Shown: positions 1 through 7,753, counted from the first letter of the stretch. The stretch is 23,783 nucleotides of DNA from Candidatus Nealsoniibacteriota bacterium (GCA_003554915.1 PWHM01000033.1:1-23783), one strand, 5' to 3'. The notes: generated from the letters alone by a model not told the origin. Program-made: numbers and translations.

Positions 1-739
1 CATTTTTATTAGAAAAATCTTTATAAAAATTAAAGTATTTTTTTACTTCATCAATAATTGCTTTTTCCGACAAATCAACTTTACTGAGAGTGTTAACATT
101 CATTTTCTCAGAATAAAGAGAAGAGCAAATCTTACCTTGGAAGAAAAGGTTAAAGCTTGTTCCGTTTTTATTGACGTTAATCAAAACACCTAATCCACTA
201 TCACCTTCTAATACAATTCTTGAAAGAGAATGAAGCTCGGATTCGATGGATCGCGGTTTAAGGTCAGCATTTTTTATCGGATCCAGATAAGAATCAACTA
301 CGTTTTTCGGAATAGCGGCAATAAGCACTTTAATACCATTTTTACGTTCAGAAAATCCGATTATTTCAAAGTCAAAATAAACCTCTTCGGAAAAAAATGG
401 AATATGATTTTCCAGTTCATTGGAAATAGCATTCCCCACGTCACTCTTACTCATATTGTTAAGCTCTACCACTTTTATGAAAAACCTCTCCTCGGGCAAA
501 GAAATATTAACATGGTTGGTCTTCAGTCTCGTCCCACGGATTAATTTTCTTATTTCTTTAGCGAAAGCTTTCGGGTCCTGAACTCTCCCCTTGCCCATGA
601 TTTCCGAATTCACTTGAGATCGGCTCACAATGGAAAGCAAAAACTCGTTTTCTTTTTTATCCACTTTCGCCAAACTCAAAGACGTTGCGGATATGCTTAA
701 ACCGAATGCCGGTGGTTTTAAGGTTAAGTGATTTATCAT
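1..739 (-). CDS. pilM: Type IV pilus assembly protein PilM, C-terminus off the left edge
   Basis: Reading the minus strand from ATG at 739 gives 246 open codons to the window edge. The N-terminus, residues 11-26 (AFGLSISATSLSLAKV), matches the first phosphate-binding strand of actin-like PilM proteins. Around residues 80-125 come a leucine-proline-glutamate turn and the 'IPF-EEVYFD' stretch typical of PilM. In the family, PilM is a cytoplasmic actin-like ATPase that binds the tail of PilN and links the inner-membrane alignment complex to the PilB/PilC motor. It is the last visible gene of the pilus operon, 49 bp after the prepilin gene before it; pilN and pilO would be expected next, outside the window. 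Odd point: the Asp normally found in the 'GLDI' motif is Ser15 here. The start is preceded by only a weak AAGATAAG. Family confidence is good; the exact start is less certain. Confidence 0.8.
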   Translation of the reverse strand, partial: MINHLTLKPPAFGLSISATSLSLAKVDKKENEFLLSIVSRSQVNSEIMGKGRVQDPKAFAKEIRKLIRGTRLKTNHVNISLPEERFFIKVVELNNMSKSDVGNAISNELENHIPFFSEEVYFDFEIIGFSERKNGIKVLIAAIPKNVVDSYLDPIKNADLKPRSIESELHSLSRIVLEGDSGLGVLINVNKNGTSFNLFFQGKICSSLYSEKMNVNTLSKVDLSEKAIIDEVKKYFNFYKDFSNKN

Positions 740-745
740 CTTATC

Positions 746-774
746 TTATGTTCTCTTATATAAAGATAACATAA
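746..774. other. Hairpin in the prepilin-pilM spacer
   Basis: Arms TTATGTT (746-752) and AACATAA (768-774) pair perfectly. After one mismatch the inner TCTT/AAGA also pair around an ATATA loop. It fills most of the 49-bp gap between the GspK-like gene and pilM, so it may modulate pilM expression or stabilise the upstream mRNA. There is no convincing U-tract on the minus-strand side, so I do not call it a terminator. Confidence 0.35.
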
Positions 775-788
775 AAATATATTTACTT

Positions 789-2039
789 CTATCTAATCCG
801 TCTCCAGCTAAGAACATTCCAAGAACCTCCCGGACCCGAAGTGAAATAAGTGCTTTCCATTCCGGTCTCATACGTTACGTTGGCGTGATTTCTAATTTCC
901 AAACCCCAGCCGGAAACACTTCTCAGGGCAACATTGTTCGCAATAAGTATCCTTCCTCTTGAAGCATAAAGTATATCCAATTCGGGTTGATTTCTTAGAT
1001 CTATTGCGTAATCTTCACCGCCATTGGCCTCAAGAGTTGAAATCAAAGCCAAATAACTTCCCTCCCTATCGGATCCGGTTACCTTCGGATTCCCTCTTAC
1101 AGCTATTTGCCCATCGGCAATTATTAATCCACTTTGTGATCCGTACGTACTTTCATCAAGTTTAACTGTTCCGTCGCTTATATCGATGCTACCGGTAACC
1201 CAAATAGTCCCGGTTATAAAAACATCACTATTTCTGGTTATTTCCAAATCACCCTCAATTTTTATGGGACCCAAGTACCGGCTTTCCCCGTCTATAATAT
1301 AATCACCTTCATGTACTTCTCCATAATCCACAACCTCTTTCTTCCAATTTTCTATCATTTCTTCCGAAATCGGCAACTCCCTCGGTTCCGGAAGCTCTTC
1401 CAACTGCTCATAAGAAGATGCTGTGCAGTTATTATTTTCTTGATAATGTAACGTTTCTCCAACATCGGAATCTTCACAAATATCCACGTAGACCTCTCCT
1501 CCGACTTCCATGCCCGATAGCTTGTTCTCTTCTCCTGTAATTACCACATTATCGGTTATCTTCGGCGTATCTTCAAGATTCAAAATATCACCGTTGGATA
1601 ACACGTTTCCGTAAATTATGCTATTGTCTTTCATTTTTACGCCCCCCTCTCCCACCTGAGCTCCATAATAAAAAGATGTGAAATCCGAACTGATTTCGTA
1701 AACCGTTTCAATCTTAACAACCCTATCAACAAAGTCTCCGGAAGAAATAATCGTCCTGGAGCCACCGAAGTCGTCCGAAACATCAACTTCCACCTTTCCT
1801 AATTCAGTGTACATCTCATATGAGCTCAAAGAAGGTTCATCAACTATTCTAAGCAAGGCATCTTCAATGCCCGCCTCAGCCAAATAGTAACTCTGTTTCG
1901 AGTACAAAACATCTTCCAGTGTCATCCATCTCGAGAAATTCAAGATAAAAATATTAATTGCGGTAATAATAAAGAGAACGGTAAGCAAAATAGCCACTAA
2001 AATCGAGGCGAATCCTTTTTCAGTATAATTAATCTTCAT
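789..2039 (-). CDS. GspK/PilX-like minor prepilin with a beta-solenoid body
   Basis: This 416-residue protein starts with a short basic leader, then G9-F10 (the probable prepilin peptidase site) and a hydrophobic helix to about residue 33. The motif SYYLAEAGIEDALLRI at about residues 50-65 is characteristic of PilX/GspK-type pilins. Residues from about 125 to 390 contain many short strand-turn repeats such as 'ITRNSDVFITGTIWVTG' and 'IIADGQIAVRGNPKVTG', which suggest a right-handed beta-helix. Unlike its three neighbours it lacks Glu at mature position 5 (mature start FASIL). In type II secretion, GspK also lacks Glu5 and caps the pseudopilus tip, so a tip role is inferred. It overlaps the preceding prepilin gene by 11 bp, which indicates translational coupling. 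The surface ligand, if any, cannot be read from the sequence. Confidence 0.75.
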   Translation of the reverse strand: MKINYTEKGFASILVAILLTVLFIITAINIFILNFSRWMTLEDVLYSKQSYYLAEAGIEDALLRIVDEPSLSSYEMYTELGKVEVDVSDDFGGSRTIISSGDFVDRVVKIETVYEISSDFTSFYYGAQVGEGGVKMKDNSIIYGNVLSNGDILNLEDTPKITDNVVITGEENKLSGMEVGGEVYVDICEDSDVGETLHYQENNNCTASSYEQLEELPEPRELPISEEMIENWKKEVVDYGEVHEGDYIIDGESRYLGPIKIEGDLEITRNSDVFITGTIWVTGSIDISDGTVKLDESTYGSQSGLIIADGQIAVRGNPKVTGSDREGSYLALISTLEANGGEDYAIDLRNQPELDILYASRGRILIANNVALRSVSGWGLEIRNHANVTYETGMESTYFTSGPGGSWNVLSWRRIR

Positions 2040-2526
2040 AAAAAATTCGTGGTGTTATGCCGGAATTCAAGTTTATCGAACCACTGTATCGCTCCTCCGG
2101 ATCATTGTATTCTACGCCCAAATCAATCTCAATCAGAAGTGAATTATCGGCCTCCACTTTTTTAAATATCAATTGAGTCACATCGACCTCCTTTGATGTT
2201 AAAATATGTTCTTTATCTTCTTTTTTCATGCACAGATCCGAACTACAAACATAAAAAGATACCGAATCACCTTCTTTGGTTAAAAATAGTTTTCCCGGAT
2301 CTTCATCAAAGCTACTGTCGGTATAGTTGACACCCTCCGCCTCACTTATGTGATAATCCATAAGAGACATAATCCTTTCTCCGGAATAAAGCACTTCCCT
2401 GGAAGCTTTCAAATAGCCGTTAAAGTCCATAAACCAGACAACGAACGAAGAAACCGAGAAGAAGATAACGGACACCACTCCTATGTAAATTAATGCCTCG
2501 ATCAATGTAAAACCTTTATTTTTCAT
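2029..2526 (-). CDS. GspJ/PilW-like minor prepilin
   Basis: This is a 165-residue protein with a class III signal: MKNKG followed by FTLIEAL, with Glu at mature position 5, and one hydrophobic N-terminal helix to about residue 26. The rest is a soluble beta-rich domain without a specific recognisable motif. Its third place among four prepilin genes and its length suggest the GspJ/PilW class of minor pilins, which prime fibre assembly at the inner membrane. I chose the ATG at 2526 rather than the TTG two codons upstream, because that ATG overlaps the stop of the preceding gene as ATGA, a classic coupling arrangement. The downstream gene overlaps by 11 bp. Confidence 0.75.
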   Translation of the reverse strand: MKNKGFTLIEALIYIGVVSVIFFSVSSFVVWFMDFNGYLKASREVLYSGERIMSLMDYHISEAEGVNYTDSSFDEDPGKLFLTKEGDSVSFYVCSSDLCMKKEDKEHILTSKEVDVTQLIFKKVEADNSLLIEIDLGVEYNDPEERYSGSINLNSGITPRIFYED

Positions 2527-2990
2527 TGCCAATTTGTTAAATAAGTAATCAGCTCCAAATCATCATTTTCCCAAAAAATCTTAGCCACAACTTTAACCGT
2601 ATCGGGGTCGATTTCTCCGCTCGGATCCACTTTTCCGTCGTCATCTCTTTTTACCGCTTTGAAAATTATCTCTTTCTCGTACTCTTCGACCACCTTGGCT
2701 CCCTTTTCAATTGTTAACTTTTCACCTTCCTGAGTTATTCTGTAAGATGTCTCTTTTTCCAAAGAACCCAAACCGCCATCATCCCAATCGGTCACGGATC
2801 TGAAAAATCTGACCTTTTCAATCCCTCCCGCCGCCAACCTGTTGGCTTCCGTCATTTTCTGAGCCGATCTGAATGTTCGCCAAGTCGAGCCGGTTAATTG
2901 ACTGACATTAATAAGAATTACAATAATTATTGCAAGCGAAACTAAAACCTCAACCAAAGAGAAACCGTTTTCTTTCTTATTAGTCAACAT
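2523..2990 (-). CDS. GspI/PilV-like minor prepilin
   Basis: The protein is 155 residues from the ATG at 2990; a GTG at 2996 is the alternative. The N-terminus has a basic leader ending KKENG, then FSLVEVLVSLAIIIVILI, a canonical prepilin helix with Glu5. 'FSLVEVL' is the typical start of GspI/PilV proteins. The segment TEANRLAAGGIEKVRFFRS corresponds to the second half of the N-terminal helix seen in that class. It overlaps the FimT/GspH-like gene upstream by 11 bp and the GspJ-like gene downstream by 4 bp. GspI is the core on which the GspJ-GspK tip complex assembles; that role here is inferred from order and sequence class. Confidence 0.75.
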   Translation of the reverse strand: MLTNKKENGFSLVEVLVSLAIIIVILINVSQLTGSTWRTFRSAQKMTEANRLAAGGIEKVRFFRSVTDWDDGGLGSLEKETSYRITQEGEKLTIEKGAKVVEEYEKEIIFKAVKRDDDGKVDPSGEIDPDTVKVVAKIFWENDDLELITYLTNWQ

Positions 2991-3435
2991 TATCACATAA
3001 TTTAATTATATATTCAGTTACACAGACGCTTTTTACATTTCCTCCATCCGCTTCTTTCAATTCGATAAAGCCGGTGGAATCAGTTTTTCCGTCGAGTTTT
3101 TCAAAAGAAACGATCCCGTTCGGCAGAGTTGTCTCACCGAATTCAACAGAACCCGGTAATTTATAAATATGATCATAATCCTCGGTACGTTCTTCAAAAT
3201 CGGTCCCTTTGAAAAGGATAAATTGATCGGATTCAAAACTAACACTCCAAACGGAGCTACGAAAAGATGAGTAGGATCTGCTTTGAGATAGTCTTAAGAT
3301 ATCGACCACCTCTTCCGCCGCATTTCTTAACGAACCACTTCGTTGAAATGACAAAACCCGTGGGGCAACCAGGCTCATCATCAGTGCCAGAATAAGAAGA
3401 ACCAATACTGTTTCAATTAAAGTAAAACCTTTCAT
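2980..3435 (-). CDS. FimT/GspH-like prepilin
   Basis: This 151-residue protein begins MKG then FTLIETVLVLLILALMMSLVAP, a textbook type IV prepilin N-terminus with Glu5 and the 'P' near position 22. The downstream 'LRNAAEEVVDILRLSQSRSYSS' is the GspH/FimT signature segment (helix end with Ala, Ser and Arg). Two cysteines near the C-terminus (CVTEYIIKLC) could form a disulphide loop, as in many pilins. The gene begins 6 bp after pilC. GspH/FimT proteins are minor pilins that help initiate the pilus; some FimT proteins bind DNA, but nothing in this sequence settles that. Confidence 0.78.
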   Translation of the reverse strand: MKGFTLIETVLVLLILALMMSLVAPRVLSFQRSGSLRNAAEEVVDILRLSQSRSYSSFRSSVWSVSFESDQFILFKGTDFEERTEDYDHIYKLPGSVEFGETTLPNGIVSFEKLDGKTDSTGFIELKEADGGNVKSVCVTEYIIKLCDNVD

Positions 3436-3441
3436 GAATTG

Positions 3442-4638
3442 TTATAGCACTTCTATTATCGAGTACATCGGCTGAAGCATTGAAAAGGCGAAAAAACCCA
3501 CGAATATACCTATAACTATCATTAAGGCCGGTTCGATAATAGAAGTCAAATTCATGGTTGATCTCGTAACTTCTTCTTCCAAAAAATCAGCAGCTTCAAG
3601 CAATGTACCAGAAGTCGCCCCCGTCTCCTCTCCCACTTCCACCATTTGTATGAAAAGTGGGGAAAATAATTCTCCGTTTTTTTTGAAGGCTTCGGAGAGA
3701 TTTCTTCCTTTCTTAATCTCTCGAGATGAATCTAAAACCGCTTTTTCCAGATAATAGTTTTGCGTCGTATCGGCAACGATACCGAGAGCTCTGTTTATTG
3801 AAACACCCGATTTAAGCAGGGAGCTCAGAGTTCGCCCGATGTGGGCTGAGTTTTTATTTTTGGTAATTTTCGTTACGATTGGTATTTTCAAAGACAAGAA
3901 ACTTACGAGTTTATTCCCCAGCCCCGTTTTTATAAAAATTGAGAAAAAGGCGAATATTATAATGAAAAATAGAAGTAAGATAATGCCGTTTTCAGAAAGA
4001 AATCGGCCCGTTCCCATAACTATTCTGGTGGAAACCGGTAATTCCGTTCCAATATTATCAAACACCTCACTCATCCGGGGTACGACCACCACAAGCATGG
4101 TCGCAAACATACAAAGCATAACAAAAACAATCACAGCGGGATAAATCAAGGCACTGATTATTTTGGACTTCATCTGGTAAGTCTTTTCCATTTGATGGGT
4201 CAAAATTCCCAAAACTTCAGCCATTTTTCCGGTTTCTTCCCCGGACTTAATCATGTTATAGAAAAAATTCGAAAACATTTCCGGGTATTTCAATAAGCTT
4301 TCGGAGAATTTCTTCCCGGAGCTTACCCTTTTTTCAATCTCGGCAATAGCCTCACCGAAATTTTTGTCACTTACTCTGGAAGATAAATATTCTAAAGACC
4401 GGGTAAGAGAAAGGCCGGAAACGGTCATAACTTGTAGATTTCTGGTAAAAAAGATTTTTTCTTTCAAAGAAACGTTTCCGAAGCTGAATAATTTTTTAAG
4501 CCCTCGTTTGGGCTCGGCGGAGAGAAGCACGAGTCCTCTTTTTTTAAGTTTTGCCTCAAGCTCTTTTTTATCTTCAGCTACCAAAGACCCGACAACTTTT
4601 TTTCCGCTTTCGCTTATTGCGTTGTATTTATATTTCAT
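3442..4638 (-). CDS. pilC: Type IV pilus / type II secretion inner-membrane platform protein PilC (GspF)
   Basis: The protein is 398 residues. The N-terminus 'KYKYNAISESGKKVVGSL' is the usual GspF/PilC opening. Two homologous cytoplasmic helical domains follow, each with the family motif: SGEETGKM at 132-139 and VGEETGAT at 335-342. Membrane segments lie at about 164-187, 218-236 and 368-390. PilC sits in the inner membrane and is turned by the PilB hexamer to add pilin subunits to the fibre base. The ATG at 4638 lies one base after the pilB stop (TAA, 4640-4642). A GTG three codons upstream would overlap pilB by 8 bp but lacks support from family alignment. The pilB-pilC order is the standard one. 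Confidence 0.93.
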   Translation of the reverse strand: MKYKYNAISESGKKVVGSLVAEDKKELEAKLKKRGLVLLSAEPKRGLKKLFSFGNVSLKEKIFFTRNLQVMTVSGLSLTRSLEYLSSRVSDKNFGEAIAEIEKRVSSGKKFSESLLKYPEMFSNFFYNMIKSGEETGKMAEVLGILTHQMEKTYQMKSKIISALIYPAVIVFVMLCMFATMLVVVVPRMSEVFDNIGTELPVSTRIVMGTGRFLSENGIILLLFFIIIFAFFSIFIKTGLGNKLVSFLSLKIPIVTKITKNKNSAHIGRTLSSLLKSGVSINRALGIVADTTQNYYLEKAVLDSSREIKKGRNLSEAFKKNGELFSPLFIQMVEVGEETGATSGTLLEAADFLEEEVTRSTMNLTSIIEPALMIVIGIFVGFFAFSMLQPMYSIIEVL

Positions 4639-4639
4639 A

Positions 4640-6349
4640 TTACTCACTTATAACCCGTAAAACTTCTTCAATAGAGGTAATTCCCTGAGCGGCTTTTAAG
4701 AGACCTTCTTCGACCAGAGTGGTCATGCCTTCTTTTTTAGCCTGCTGTTTTATTTTATGTGTATCGGCTCGATTCGAAATAAGTTCTTTAATTTTGTCGC
4801 TAACCTCCAAGACTTCAAAAATACCGATTCTTCCCTTGTAGACTTCAGTTGACTTCTCTCTTCTCCTGGGTCTGTAAAAATTAACATCTTTTAAAGTTTC
4901 TTCTTCGTTTATAACTCCCTCTTCCCGAAATAGTTTTACTACTCTATCCAGATCGCAGTGTTTTCCTAAATCTTCAATTTCCGAATCACTCAACTTATGC
5001 CTTTCACTTCTTTCTTGAATTCTTCTGACCAATCTTTGGGCAATGGCAAAATCCAAAGTGGAGGATACCAGAAATGGCTCCACGCCCATATCAATAAGTC
5101 GAGCGATCGTCCCTGCGGAACTGGTAGTGTGAAGGGTGGACAGCACCAAATGTCCCGTTAAAGCGGCATTAATGGCTAATTTAGCGGTTTCAGTATCTCT
5201 TATTTCGCCAACCATTATTACGTCCGGATCCTGTCGTACCAAAGCTCTCAGGCCCGAAGAAAAAGTAAAGCCGGCTTGTGGCTTAACTTGTGTTTGATTT
5301 ATTCCCGATATCTGATACTCGATGGGGTCCTCTATAGTGGATATGTTAACTTCCGGGGTATTTAAAGCTTCAATCATGGAATAAAGAGTACTGGTTTTAC
5401 CCGATCCGGTAGGTCCGGTAACCAAAATAATTCCGTTGGTCTTTTTTATGCTCCTTTTTAATTTTTCCAGAGTTTGATTACGAACTCCCAATTTATCCAG
5501 ATCCAAATCACTTTCATTCTGGCTCAAAAGTCGCATAGCTACCTTTTCTCCGTTCGATGTCGGAAGAGTGGAAACCCTAACCGAATATTCAGAATTTTTG
5601 GTTTCAAATTTAAATCGTCCGTCTTGAGCCTGTCTGTGCTCATCCAGCTTCAAATCAGCTAAAATCTTTATACGAGCAACCATTCCTACCGCCAAATCTA
5701 TGGGCAAACGTTTAGCTTCTTGTAAAACTCCGTCTATTCTATATCTTACTACCACTTCTTCTTCTTGCGGTTCTATATGAATATCGGAGGCTTCCTGAAT
5801 AGCGGCGTGTTTAATAAGTGTGTCAACCACCCTTACTACGGGCATTTCCTCCGCTGCCTTTTCCGGGTCTTTTGTTTCCATGGGTTCGCTTTCCACTATC
5901 GATTCGAATTCGGAGTCCAAACTTTCTTGGTATTGTCTCAAACAACTTCGAATTCCGGATTTCGTAGTTAATCTTCTCAAAATTTCCATTCCCGTTTTTT
6001 TCCTGATAAAATCTATCGTCTCCAGGTCATCGGGATCAGTCATAGCAACCTCCAAATGACCGTTTTTCTTGCGGAAAACGACAACATTTTGACTGCTTAC
6101 CATCGACTCGGGAATAATTTTTAAGCACTCTTTATCAATTTTTTTTCTATCCAAATCAATAAAGGGGATTCCCAATATATTAGCCTTTATACTGGCGATA
6201 TTTTCCTCGGTAATAATCCCTTCGGCAATTAAAACGTCCTCGACACTTTCTCCGTCTCCGGTTCTCGCTTTCAATTCCTCAAAATAACTCTCGGTGATTA
6301 TGTTTATATCAACTAAATAATTCTTCAGTTTTTCTGTTTTTATTTTCAT
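4640..6349 (-). CDS. pilB: Type IV pilus extension ATPase PilB (GspE family)
   Basis: This is a 569-residue secretion ATPase. Residues 1-140 form the MshEN/GspE-N region (YLVDINIITESYFEEL, then LGIPFIDLDRKKID). The core follows: SDIHIEPQ near 188-195, Walker A GPTGSGKT at 312-319, Asp box TIEDPIEY at 338-345, Walker B region DPDVIMVGEIRD at 374-385, and His box GHLVLSTLHT at 399-408. PilB hydrolyses ATP at the inner face of the membrane to drive pilus polymerisation. It is the first gene of the operon, behind its own promoter (6368-6395). Odd point: the tetracysteine zinc-binding element normally found between 'QRLVR' and 'GRIGIFEVL' is absent; the loop (about 443-505) holds a single Cys465 and is rich in charged residues. 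Confidence 0.94.
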   Translation of the reverse strand: MKIKTEKLKNYLVDINIITESYFEELKARTGDGESVEDVLIAEGIITEENIASIKANILGIPFIDLDRKKIDKECLKIIPESMVSSQNVVVFRKKNGHLEVAMTDPDDLETIDFIRKKTGMEILRRLTTKSGIRSCLRQYQESLDSEFESIVESEPMETKDPEKAAEEMPVVRVVDTLIKHAAIQEASDIHIEPQEEEVVVRYRIDGVLQEAKRLPIDLAVGMVARIKILADLKLDEHRQAQDGRFKFETKNSEYSVRVSTLPTSNGEKVAMRLLSQNESDLDLDKLGVRNQTLEKLKRSIKKTNGIILVTGPTGSGKTSTLYSMIEALNTPEVNISTIEDPIEYQISGINQTQVKPQAGFTFSSGLRALVRQDPDVIMVGEIRDTETAKLAINAALTGHLVLSTLHTTSSAGTIARLIDMGVEPFLVSSTLDFAIAQRLVRRIQERSERHKLSDSEIEDLGKHCDLDRVVKLFREEGVINEEETLKDVNFYRPRRREKSTEVYKGRIGIFEVLEVSDKIKELISNRADTHKIKQQAKKEGMTTLVEEGLLKAAQGITSIEEVLRVISE

Positions 6350-6367
6350 CTTTTCTTTTATTTATTA

Positions 6368-6395
6368 ATTATAAACGGAGACGAGCAAAAAGCAA
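6368..6395 (-). promoter_or_regulatory. Sigma-70-type promoter for the pilus operon
   Basis: On the minus strand TTGCTT (6390-6395) is separated by 16 bp from TATAAT (6368-6373). The start codon of pilB lies 18 bp downstream of the -10 box, giving a very short untranslated leader. Both hexamers are identical to those of the divergent response-regulator promoter. Confidence 0.7.
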
Positions 6396-6414
6396 ATTCA
6401 AGTTATTGCTTTTT
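6387..6414. promoter_or_regulatory. Nine-base inverted repeat spanning both -35 boxes
   Basis: AAAAAGCAA (6387-6395) and TTGCTTTTT (6406-6414) are perfect inverted arms around a 10-bp centre. Each arm contains one of the two divergent -35 boxes, so a dimeric regulator bound here would touch both promoters. The symmetry may also follow simply from two strong promoters placed back to back. Confidence 0.5.
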
Positions 6415-6433
6415 CAAGCAAAAATGTTATAAT
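6406..6433 (+). promoter_or_regulatory. Sigma-70-type promoter for the response regulator gene
   Basis: TTGCTT (6406-6411), a 16-bp spacer and TATAAT (6428-6433). The ATG at 6452 lies 18 bp after the -10 box, so the leader is about 12 nt and contains no Shine-Dalgarno sequence (only A-rich DNA). Confidence 0.7.
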
Positions 6434-6451
6434 TGACCAAATCATAAAAAA

Positions 6452-6811
6452 ATGAAAAAAATACTTTTAGTTGAAGACGATCGATTCTTAATTGACATCT
6501 ACACCACTAAGCTGGAATCCGAAGGGTACGAGGTTTTCTCCGCGACCGATGGACGGCAAGCTCTTGACCTTTTGGATGAAGAGCATTTCGATCTTATTTT
6601 GTTGGACATAATCTTGCCAAAAATAGACGGCTGGGAAGTTTTAAAAAAGATGAGAGAGTCCGGAAAAAACAAGGAAACCAAGGTCATAGTAATTTCTAAC
6701 TCTGAAGAAATCGTAAAAAAAGAATATGAAGATCTTTCTGTTGAAGCTTGTCTTATAAAAGCAAATTACACACCACAAGAAACCGTTGAAGAAATGAAAA
6801 AAGTACTCTGA
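6452..6811 (+). CDS. Single-domain response regulator (CheY-like receiver)
   Basis: The 119-residue protein is a stand-alone receiver domain with all phosphorylation residues: acidic pair D9-D10 (LLVEDD), phosphoacceptor D52 (LILLDIILPKIDG), switch S82 (VIVISNS) and K103 (LIKANY). There is no output domain, so it must act by protein-protein contact or relay a phosphate. It is divergently transcribed from the pilus operon through mirror-image promoters, which suggests that it influences pilus function, as PilG/PilH-type receivers do in twitching motility; that link is inference. No histidine kinase lies in the window. It is a monocistronic unit closed by the terminator at 6899-6926. The family call is certain; the role is not. 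Confidence 0.92.
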   Translation: MKKILLVEDDRFLIDIYTTKLESEGYEVFSATDGRQALDLLDEEHFDLILLDIILPKIDGWEVLKKMRESGKNKETKVIVISNSEEIVKKEYEDLSVEACLIKANYTPQETVEEMKKVL

Positions 6812-6898
6812 TTCAATCCCTTAAATCCATCCTGACGAACTGGCAATTGTATTGTCTCACCGGATTTTAAAAAATAAATAATAACTAAAAAATATAGA

Positions 6899-6926
6899 AA
6901 AGAGGCGTCTTAACCGACGCCTCTTT
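6899..6926. terminator. Bidirectional intrinsic terminator
   Basis: An 11-bp perfect stem, AAAGAGGCGTC (6899-6909) with GACGCCTCTTT (6916-6926), encloses a 6-nt loop. It is followed by TTTCTAT on the plus strand and by a TTTT-containing run on the minus strand. It lies between the response regulator and the convergent secreted-protein gene and can serve both. Confidence 0.85.
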
Positions 6927-6976
6927 CTATCTAATATTTAGCTCACCTATCATTCACTATCGTTATCATTATCATT

Positions 6977-7711
6977 TTAACCATTCTCGTCTTCTTCATT
7001 TTCCTCATCGCTTTCTTCTTCATGCCCGGCTAAAACTCTCGCTTCCCGGCGCAGTTGATTGACTCTTTGCATGAAATCTACGTGATCATCTCTAAAGCTT
7101 CTCAAAACTCGTAAAAACCCGGGGCGTAAGTCTTCCGGATCTTCAACTTCCTCCAGTTCTTCAAAATAACTTTTTGCCATTCTTTCGGGAAGGGACTCCC
7201 AAAGATCATCCGCCTCTTCCTTAATCTCTTCAAACTTCTCTTTTCCTTCTTCTTCCAAATCCATCTCTTCCAATTCCGTTATCAGACCTTCTACTTCTTC
7301 CAAAAAATCCTCGTAACGGGCGGTAATTTGTTCGTTGGCTTGATCCAATCCCTCGGGCAGTCCGCTGAATCTTCTAACATTTTCGGGCGCCTGTTCGGCT
7401 ACCTGATTGAATCGCTCTTTAGCTTCTTCTACTCTCTCCCTTTTTTGCTCTCTCAATTCTTCCGCTCTTTCCCGAGCCATTTCACTAACTTCTTTTCCAA
7501 ATTCTTCTCCTTCTTGCTTAGCTTCTTGTCTCCTCTTTCTTACCTTTTGACCAAAGTTTTCTCCAATTCTGTCCTCTACCTCTTCTTGAATCTCAGCTGT
7601 AGACTCTTCAATTCGATTCATAGTGTCTTCAAAGTTTTCTTGCCCTTGTCCATGAGCAGTACCTACAACTAAAAGAGAAAGTAGAAGCGTTGTGATTATT
7701 ATTTTTTTCAT
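6977..7711 (-). CDS. Exported acidic coiled-coil protein of unknown function
   Basis: This 244-residue protein has a signal peptide (MKKIIITTLLLSLLVVGTAHG, cleavage probably after residue 21). Almost the entire remainder is predicted helix, with heptad-like charge patterns rich in E, K, R and Q, and an extremely acidic tail (about 230-244). There is no lipobox cysteine, no enzymatic motif and no membrane anchor beyond the signal. It resembles the small periplasmic or cell-surface coiled-coil proteins common in Patescibacteria, but I do not recognise a named family. It is a single-gene unit with its own promoter (7754-7781) and terminator. Odd point: after the TAA stop the same frame continues with eight more mostly Asn/Asp codons before TGA-TAG, so the acidic tail may have been shortened recently. 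Confidence 0.8.
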   Translation of the reverse strand: MKKIIITTLLLSLLVVGTAHGQGQENFEDTMNRIEESTAEIQEEVEDRIGENFGQKVRKRRQEAKQEGEEFGKEVSEMARERAEELREQKRERVEEAKERFNQVAEQAPENVRRFSGLPEGLDQANEQITARYEDFLEEVEGLITELEEMDLEEEGKEKFEEIKEEADDLWESLPERMAKSYFEELEEVEDPEDLRPGFLRVLRSFRDDHVDFMQRVNQLRREARVLAGHEEESDEENEEDENG

Positions 7712-7753
7712 AACCTTTTTTAATTAATAAACTTATATTACAACCTTTATACA

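Noticed and set aside
230..544. 104-codon plus-strand frame at the left edge
   Set aside because: It is antisense to pilM, which has clear family motifs; no independent support.
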